A stretch of DNA of 8,524 bases from Limnochordia bacterium (GTDB lineage Bacteria; Bacillota; Limnochordia; Darwinibacteriales; SLO01). The stretch spans positions 1 through 8,524 of the forward strand of contig SLOG01000188.1 of NCBI GenBank assembly GCA_007132635.1. The letters run 5' to 3'. Positions within the stretch are counted from its first letter, which is position 1, and every line of letters starts with the position of its first letter. The translations under genes were made by a program, and so were the position numbers. Positions 1 to 4,576 of the stretch are shown here, in pieces. The notes beneath the pieces are model-generated. The model saw nothing but the letters and a program-made list of their open reading frames with translations, made no database searches and was not told where the DNA came from.

Positions 1-163
1 CGGGGTTCGGGCACTCTAGAAGGCAGTTGATTTTCTCGATTTTGACGAGGCCAGTTGACGCCGTCTACCTAAAATGCCAGTTAAACGGCGTGGAGTGATG
101 CCCTCGTCCGTAGTGGAACGGAGAAAATCAGCGCTTCCCTAGCTGCTCGGGAGGAGGGATGTT
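1..163 (+). promoter_or_regulatory. Leader upstream of ftsW with short repeats; no recognisable gene
   Basis: No recognisable gene lies here. One forward frame is open from the window edge to a TGA at 96-98, but its residues match no C-terminus I know; the other two forward frames stop by position 30. Three near-identical 9-mers occur as direct repeats: GGCAGTTGA at 22-30, GCCAGTTGA at 50-58 and GCCAGTTAA at 76-84. A perfect 7-base inverted repeat, ACGCCGT at 58-64 and ACGGCGT at 85-91, flanks a -10-like TAAAAT at 70-75. TTGACG occurs at 42-47 and 55-60, but neither is 16-18 bases from a good -10, so no promoter can be fixed. The arrangement suggests a regulated promoter for the division block; that is inference. 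Confidence 0.3.
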
Positions 164-166
164 TTG
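149..166 (+). promoter_or_regulatory. Double Shine-Dalgarno deciding the ftsW TTG start, with out-of-frame ATG decoy
   Basis: Two overlapping SD sequences are visible, GGGAGG at 149-154 and GGAGGG at 153-158. The second lies 5 bases before the TTG at 164, which opens the FtsW frame. The ATG at 159-161 is in another frame, sits only 4 bases after the first SD, and would give a 17-residue peptide ending at TGA 210-212. The conserved FtsW N-terminal membrane segment starts right after the TTG, so the TTG is the chosen start. Whether the ATG is ever used, competing with FtsW translation, cannot be read from the sequence. Confidence 0.55.
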
Positions 167-1267
167 TTTACGACTGAAGGCAAACCCGATCTTGTCGTCT
201 TTACGGCAGTGATTCTGCTCCTAAGCATCGGGATCGTTATGGTGTTTTCTGCTTCTTCCGTCATTGGACTCTCGGACCACCGTGACTCATTCCATTTTGT
301 CAAACGCCAGGCAGGGTGGGCTTTTTTAGGTCTTATTGCCATGTTCTTTCTGATGCGGGTAGATTACCATGTTTTTAAACCGCTGGCTCTCCCAGGTTTG
401 TTAATCTCCTACCTTCTGTTGGGTTTAGTGCTGATCATCGGTGATGACATTAGCGGTGCTCGTCGTTGGATAAATCTTGGGTTTTTCAACCTGCAGCCTT
501 CAGAGATAGCAAAGCTCGCGATGGTCAACTTCACTGCTTTGTATGCATCTAACAAGCGAGAGAAACTCCGGAGGCTTTTCTCGGGCCTTCTTCCCATACT
601 AGCGATAGTAGCTTCGAAGGCTTTGTTGATCATGATCGAGCCAGATTTCGGTACCGCCATTGCTGTAACAGTGACGGCTGTAGCGGTTCTCTTTGCTGGC
701 GGTATCCATCTAGGACAGTTTTTTGGCCTGGTTATTGTGATGGTGCCTGTGGTGTACCGGTTGGTTTCGCAAGAATCATACCGAATGCGGCGTGTCATGG
801 CCTTCGTAGATCCTTGGTCCGATCCATCCGACACCGGCTGGAATATCATACAGTCTCTGCTCGCAGTGGGGTCGGGAGGGCTGTTGGGGTTGGGTTTGGG
901 AGCGAGCCGGCAGAAGTTCTCGTACCTCCCAGAGCACCATACAGACTTCATTTTTGCGATTGTCGGGGAAGAATTGGGATTTCTGGGTGCGGCTGGGGTT
1001 GTATTCCTTTTCTTGGTGCTAGCTGTTCGAGGTGTTCGTATCGCTCTGCATGCGCCGGATCTGTATGGAACCCTGCTGGCTGTTGGTATCACGATTATGG
1101 TCTGCTTTCAGGCGTTTCTTAACATTGGCGTGACCACAGGCCTGCTTCCGGTTACCGGCATCCCGCTCCCATTTATCAGCTACGGAGGATCGTCCCTCTT
1201 TATGACTTTGGCAAGCATGGGCATCCTGCTCAACATATCAAGGCAGTCCAGAGCAAACGAGGCGTGA
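164..1267 (+). CDS. ftsW: SEDS peptidoglycan glycosyltransferase FtsW (FtsW/SpoVE type)
   Basis: FtsW is the integral membrane enzyme that polymerises lipid II into glycan strands at the division septum, working with a class B penicillin-binding protein. The 367-residue product is nearly all hydrophobic helices from residue 10 on. Family signatures appear in order: GARRWI near 98-103, QPSEIAK at 111-117, EPDFGTA at 159-165, SRQKFSYLPEHHTDFIFAI at 248-266, and PLPFISYGGSS at 334-344. Asp261 in the HTDFIF motif aligns with the essential SEDS aspartate (E. coli FtsW Asp297). HTDFIFAIVGEELG is FtsW/SpoVE-like rather than RodA-like, and the neighbours divIB and ftsZ support a septal role; the sporulation paralogue SpoVE is the main alternative. 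Translation begins at TTG, set by GGAGGG. The gene ends in tandem TGA TGA codons, with divIB following in the same frame 21 bases on. Confidence 0.93.
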   Translation: MFTTEGKPDLVVFTAVILLLSIGIVMVFSASSVIGLSDHRDSFHFVKRQAGWAFLGLIAMFFLMRVDYHVFKPLALPGLLISYLLLGLVLIIGDDISGARRWINLGFFNLQPSEIAKLAMVNFTALYASNKREKLRRLFSGLLPILAIVASKALLIMIEPDFGTAIAVTVTAVAVLFAGGIHLGQFFGLVIVMVPVVYRLVSQESYRMRRVMAFVDPWSDPSDTGWNIIQSLLAVGSGGLLGLGLGASRQKFSYLPEHHTDFIFAIVGEELGFLGAAGVVFLFLVLAVRGVRIALHAPDLYGTLLAVGITIMVCFQAFLNIGVTTGLLPVTGIPLPFISYGGSSLFMTLASMGILLNISRQSRANEA

Positions 1268-1288
1268 TGATGTAAGGGAGGGGGATCC

Positions 1289-1954
1289 ATGGGCCGCTTT
1301 GTCGTTGTACTTTTCATCGTGGTATTGAGTGCGACCATTATAGTGCTCGTGCACCCGACTCTCTTCTTGGTTGACTCCCTAATCTGGGAAGGAACCAACT
1401 ATTTGGACGAACTTCATTTGGAGCGTTACATTGGTTTTGAACCTGTGAATATCCTGAAGTTCGCTCCGATGCGGCGTCTGCGTAAGCTGCGGGACCATCC
1501 ATGGATTCAATCTGCATCATTGACATGGTCATGGCCAAACATCATCACCGTGTCGTTGGAAGAACGTCGCCCTTTAGCGATGGTTCCTGTGGACGATTCT
1601 TGGCTTCTGCTTGACGAGAAAGGAGCTTTGATGCCTCCGCCGGTCGGTATTGACATGTACACGCTGCCCATTGTGACGCATATCGATTTGCAGTCGCAAT
1701 CCATGCGTAGGACAACGAGTCGTGTACTCCAGGCCATTCCTCCAGATTTAATGGACGCCATTTCCGAGTGGAATGGCGCAGACAGGGCTTTGATAACACG
1801 TGAAGGCACGAGGGTGCTGATTGGTGATCTTCAGGAAATCCACCGCAAGTTTGAATTGGTGCAGTTGATCCTGGAGGATTTAGCGGCCCAAGGGGAGCGA
1901 GCTAGACAAGTCGACGTGCGCGTACTCCGCAATCCCACGGTTATCCGTCGTTGA
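1289..1954 (+). CDS. divIB: Cell division protein DivIB/FtsQ (POTRA domain)
   Basis: DivIB/FtsQ is a bitopic division protein that, with DivIC/FtsB and FtsL, forms the complex controlling septal synthesis by FtsW and its partner PBP. The 221-residue product has a membrane segment at about 4-22. An FtsQ-type POTRA domain follows at about 28-98, containing the PWIQSASLTWSWPNIITVSLEE-type region that ends near 92. The beta domain starts with WLLLDEKGAL at 105-114 and ends with VDVRVLRNPTVI near 208-219. It is shorter than many Gram-positive DivIBs and has almost no cytoplasmic tail: only MGR precedes the helix. An in-frame TGA at 1268-1270 rules out an earlier start beyond the SD. The SD AAGGGAGGGG (1274-1283) is well placed before the ATG. 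Position just after ftsW fits a shared transcript. The family is secure; partners are inferred. Confidence 0.9.
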   Translation: MGRFVVVLFIVVLSATIIVLVHPTLFLVDSLIWEGTNYLDELHLERYIGFEPVNILKFAPMRRLRKLRDHPWIQSASLTWSWPNIITVSLEERRPLAMVPVDDSWLLLDEKGALMPPPVGIDMYTLPIVTHIDLQSQSMRRTTSRVLQAIPPDLMDAISEWNGADRALITREGTRVLIGDLQEIHRKFELVQLILEDLAAQGERARQVDVRVLRNPTVIRR

Positions 1955-2046
1955 TGAGGACCATGTCGATTTTTGCCTTCGCGAAAAGGATTTGGAGTGC
2001 AAATGTGGAATGTGTTGTCAAGGAATATCCGCGTGATACGTTTTAA
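1954..2046 (+). CDS. Possible small ORF coupled to divIB, unknown function
   Basis: An ATG at 1954-1956 overlaps the divIB stop codon by one base (TGATG). It opens 30 codons ending at TAA 2044-2046, immediately before the ftsZ Shine-Dalgarno. The predicted peptide begins MRTMSIFAFAKRIW and ends KEYPRDTF; it is mixed basic and hydrophobic and matches no family I recognise. The stop-start overlap suggests translational coupling, and termination right at the ftsZ ribosome binding site could bring ribosomes to ftsZ. There is no good SD of its own, and the whole ORF could be chance within the 110-base divIB-ftsZ spacer. I see no confident promoter in that spacer; TTGTCA at 2015-2020 has no matching -10. 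Confidence 0.18.
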   Translation: MRTMSIFAFAKRIWSANVECVVKEYPRDTF

Positions 2047-2064
2047 AGGGAGAAGGGGGATCAC

Positions 2065-3135
2065 ATGTTTGAGTTTGATCTAGAGGGTGGTCAATATGCT
2101 CACATAAAAGTGATCGGTTGCGGCGGCGGCGGAAGCAATGCTGTAAACCGCATGATCGGAGCGGGTCTTCAGGGCGTTCAGTTCATCGCTCTAAACACGG
2201 ATGCACAAGCGCTGCTTCTTTCGGAAGCTAGCTGCAAAATTCAGCTGGGGGAGAAACTGACACAAGGACTCGGTGCTGGATCGGACCCAGAGGTGGGCAA
2301 GCGTTCGGCTGAGGAGACCAAAGAAGAAATCCGAAAGGCCATCGAAGGTGCTGACATGGTCTTTATTACCGCGGGCATGGGTGGCGGTACGGGTACTGGT
2401 GCGGCTCCCATCGTGGCTGAAATTGCCAAGGAAGCCTCGGCATTGACCGTCGGTGTGGTCACCAAACCTTTTAGTTTTGAGGGAAAACGGCGGCGCCAGC
2501 AGGCTGAGGAAGGCATCGAAATTCTGAGATCCAAAGTAGACACACTGATTACGATTCCCAATGACCGTCTGCTTCAGGTCGTGGAGAAACGGACATCCAT
2601 GGTCGACGCTTTCAAGGTCGCTGACGATGTACTTCGGCAGGGGGTCCAGGGTATCTCGGACTTGATCACGGTACCTGGTCTTATTAACTTAGATTTCGCC
2701 GATGTTCGGACTATCATGACCAATTCTGGTTCTGCACTTATGGGGATTGGCACTGCTACCGGTGAGGACCGGGCTGTCGAAGCTGCCCGTCAGGCTATCT
2801 CCAGCCCTTTGCTGGAGGCTTCCATTGAGGGTGCGAAGGGGATTCTTTTGAGTCTGACCGGGAGTTCTAATCTCGGTCTGTTTGAGGTCAATGAAGCAGC
2901 CGAGATTGTAGCCGAAGCGGCAGATCCAGAAGCCAACATTATTTTCGGAGCCGTCATTGACGAAAATCTTCAAGACGAGATTCGCGTTACGGTTATTGCG
3001 ACAGGTTTTGATTCGGGACGCCGAGAGCTTCCTAAGACGAAGCCGAAAGAGCGAGAAGCAGAGAGTGTTCAGGACCTGCCTTCGTTTTCTCGCGATGATG
3101 TAGATATTCCCGCTTTTTTGCGTCGCCGCTCCTAG
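2065..3135 (+). CDS. ftsZ: Cell division GTPase FtsZ
   Basis: FtsZ is the tubulin-like GTPase that polymerises into the Z ring and recruits the divisome. The 356-residue product has the nucleotide-binding start IKVIGCGGGGSNAVNRM (14-30), the tubulin signature GGGTGTG (106-112), the NDRLL region (166-170) and the T7 synergy loop NLDFADVRTIM (208-218), whose aspartates drive GTP hydrolysis in the neighbouring subunit. The globular core ends near 316. A short charged linker of about 25 residues leads to a conserved C-terminal peptide, DDVDIPAFLRRRS (344-356), the docking site for membrane tethers such as FtsA or SepF. The linker is shorter than in B. subtilis, and no ftsA lies upstream. A strong SD within AAAGGGAGAAGGGGG (2045-2059) precedes the ATG. 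Nothing suggests transfer or damage. Confidence 0.98.
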   Translation: MFEFDLEGGQYAHIKVIGCGGGGSNAVNRMIGAGLQGVQFIALNTDAQALLLSEASCKIQLGEKLTQGLGAGSDPEVGKRSAEETKEEIRKAIEGADMVFITAGMGGGTGTGAAPIVAEIAKEASALTVGVVTKPFSFEGKRRRQQAEEGIEILRSKVDTLITIPNDRLLQVVEKRTSMVDAFKVADDVLRQGVQGISDLITVPGLINLDFADVRTIMTNSGSALMGIGTATGEDRAVEAARQAISSPLLEASIEGAKGILLSLTGSSNLGLFEVNEAAEIVAEAADPEANIIFGAVIDENLQDEIRVTVIATGFDSGRRELPKTKPKEREAESVQDLPSFSRDDVDIPAFLRRRS

Positions 3136-3192
3136 CTGCCACTAAAACCTGTCTGCTGCACCTGGTCGTCTGCAGCTCGTGTTTATTCATGC

Positions 3193-3252
3193 GGATCCGT
3201 GCTGTAAGGCCCTCGATCGAAGGCTGCGGCACGGATTTCTACTTATCTCTCA
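3193..3252 (+). terminator. Strong hairpin after ftsZ, likely terminator or processing site
   Basis: Within the 171-base gap between ftsZ and nrdR, ATCCGTGCTGTA (3195-3206) pairs with TGCGGCACGGAT (3225-3236). This gives a 12-bp stem with two G-U pairs and an 18-base loop; two further G-U pairs can extend the base. The RNA then reads TTTCTACTTATCTCT, which is pyrimidine-rich but not a clean U tract, so factor-independent termination may be partial. A weaker 6-bp inverted repeat, GCTGCA 3155-3160 with TGCAGC 3171-3176, lies upstream. The rest of the gap holds TTGACC at 3272-3277 without a clear -10, and no gene. The hairpin probably separates the ftsZ and nrdR transcription units. Confidence 0.5.
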
Positions 3253-3306
3253 CAGCTGTGCGTATTGGTGTTTGACCGCCGGCTGTGCATTGTAGGGGGT
3301 TAATCT

Positions 3307-3780
3307 GTGCGGTGTCCGTATTGTGCACATCTAGAAAGCAAAGTCCTGGACTCCCGATCAACAGAAGAAGGTGCCTCGATACGGCGGCGCCGCGAGTGCG
3401 TTAGGTGTTCCCGCCGATTTACGACCTACGAACGTCTGGACGAGGTTCCTCTTATGGTGATTAAAAAAGACGGACGGCGCGAACCGTTTTCACGACAGAA
3501 AATCCTCAATGGAGTCCTTCGTGCCTGCGAAAAACGCCCGATTTCCCTCGATGACATTGAGGACATGGTTGATGGGGTCGAGCAGGAGGTTCGCAGCTGT
3601 ATGGAACGCGAGGTGTCGTGTGAAACGATTGGCGAAATCGTCATGGATCAGCTTCGTCATTTGGACGAAGTCGCTTATGTTCGATTTGCCTCTGTCTACC
3701 GGCAGTTCAAAGACATTAACAGGTTTGTTGAAGAGCTGCAGCAGCTACTTAAAGGAGACCCCTCATGTGGCAGCGGATAG
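3307..3780 (+). CDS. nrdR: Transcriptional repressor NrdR
   Basis: NrdR represses ribonucleotide reductase genes, sensing ATP/dATP through an ATP-cone domain and binding NrdR boxes near nrd promoters. The 157-residue product has the N-terminal zinc ribbon with CPYC (Cys3, Cys6) and CVRC (Cys31, Cys34), followed by RRFTTYER. The ATP-cone starts at VIKKDGRREPFSRQKIL (51-67) and runs to about residue 140, with VRFASVYRQFKDI near 125-137. Length and signatures are typical of the family. The start is GTG at 3307, giving the classic MRCPYC opening, with an AGGGGG SD at 3294-3299. The last 16 bases overlap pgeF. No palindromic NrdR box is obvious in this window, so its targets lie elsewhere. NrdR near ftsZ and pgeF is a recurring arrangement in some Gram-positives. 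Confidence 0.97.
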   Translation: MRCPYCAHLESKVLDSRSTEEGASIRRRRECVRCSRRFTTYERLDEVPLMVIKKDGRREPFSRQKILNGVLRACEKRPISLDDIEDMVDGVEQEVRSCMEREVSCETIGEIVMDQLRHLDEVAYVRFASVYRQFKDINRFVEELQQLLKGDPSCGSG

Positions 3781-4526
3781 AGTTGGATGGTTGCGGTGTG
3801 TGGCAGGTCTCGCATTGGCAGGGTTACGATTGGTTAATTCACAGTATGACGGAAGCTGCATGGGGGAATTTGGCCCTGCATGTCGGTGATGATGTTGATG
3901 CTGTTCTTCGACGGCGGGAGCGCCTCTCTCGGGCACTCGGCGCTGCTAGCTGCTCTTGGGTTTTGGGTGAACAGATTCACGGTGCTCGATGCCGTAAAGT
4001 AGACATCAGTGATGCTGGGTCGGGTGAGGCCGAACAGCATTCTGCTCTGGCCGGGTTAGACGGCCTTTTCACACAGGACAGGCAGCTGCTCTTGGGAGCC
4101 TTGTTTGCAGACTGTGTCCCTTTGCTGTATGTGGTTCCAAACCATCGAATTGTGGGGATTGCCCATGCCGGGTGGCGCGGTACGGCGGCGACAATGGCCT
4201 CCTCCGTGGTTCGCAGTATGGGAGAGACTCTTGGGATTAACCCTAAAGAAATCGAAGTAGGAATCGGTCCTTCGATTGGCTCCTGCTGTTATCCTGTGGG
4301 TACGGATACAGCCTCGCACTTCTCGGCTGATGTTCTGAGCGAGCGCGACGGACGTGTGCATTTGGATCTTGTCTTGGCAAATACGATTCAACTCTTAGAG
4401 TCAGGAGTCAGGGAAACAGCCATTTATCCTGCCGGCGTGTGCACCTCCTGCAACCGTTCGTTCTTCTCGTATCGACGCGACGGCAGCAAGGCAGGCCGCA
4501 TGGCAGCACTTGTCCTCAGGCGGTAG
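3765..4526 (+). CDS. pgeF: Peptidoglycan editing factor PgeF (YfiH/YlmD multicopper-polyphenol-oxidoreductase family)
   Basis: This is a YfiH/DUF152 protein. In E. coli the family prevents L-Ser replacing L-Ala in peptidoglycan stem peptides, and relatives including human LACC1 act on purine nucleosides. The 253-residue product carries the three metal-ligand motifs: EQIHG (His72), FADCVPL (Cys117) and HAGWRGT (His134). The region GIGPSIGSCCYPVG (166-179) and the C-terminal CTSC...FFSYRRDG (226-240) are also typical. Length is normal for the family. The ATG lies 7 bases after AAAGGAG (3751-3757) inside the end of nrdR, so translation is probably coupled. In B. subtilis ylmD also lies downstream of ftsZ, so the location is conserved. 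Substrate specificity cannot be read from the sequence. Confidence 0.95.
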   Translation: MWQRIELDGCGVWQVSHWQGYDWLIHSMTEAAWGNLALHVGDDVDAVLRRRERLSRALGAASCSWVLGEQIHGARCRKVDISDAGSGEAEQHSALAGLDGLFTQDRQLLLGALFADCVPLLYVVPNHRIVGIAHAGWRGTAATMASSVVRSMGETLGINPKEIEVGIGPSIGSCCYPVGTDTASHFSADVLSERDGRVHLDLVLANTIQLLESGVRETAIYPAGVCTSCNRSFFSYRRDGSKAGRMAALVLRR

Positions 4527-4576
4527 GAAAGGATTTGCTGCGGTGGTGTCGAACAAGCAAGAGTGAGGTGATTTGG

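Noticed and set aside
55..83. TTGACG as a -35 box for an ftsW promoter
   Set aside because: At 16-18 bases spacing the -10 candidates match the consensus poorly, and TAAAAT at 70-75 is only 9 bases away, so no promoter is claimed.
409..1092. Long open frame of 227 codons on the minus strand
   Set aside because: It lies entirely antisense to ftsW, resembles no family, and is rich in Arg, Pro, Thr and Ser as expected for a shadow of the coding strand.
814..1122. Second forward frame of 102 codons within ftsW
   Set aside because: It overlaps the conserved catalytic region of ftsW, and its Cys/Arg/Gly-rich translation has no recognisable family.
4439..4576. 46-codon upstream extension of the FtsK frame from a GTG
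   Set aside because: It overlaps the conserved C-terminus of pgeF, lacks a good SD, and the ATG at 4577 has GAGGTGA at ideal spacing and begins the expected N-terminus.
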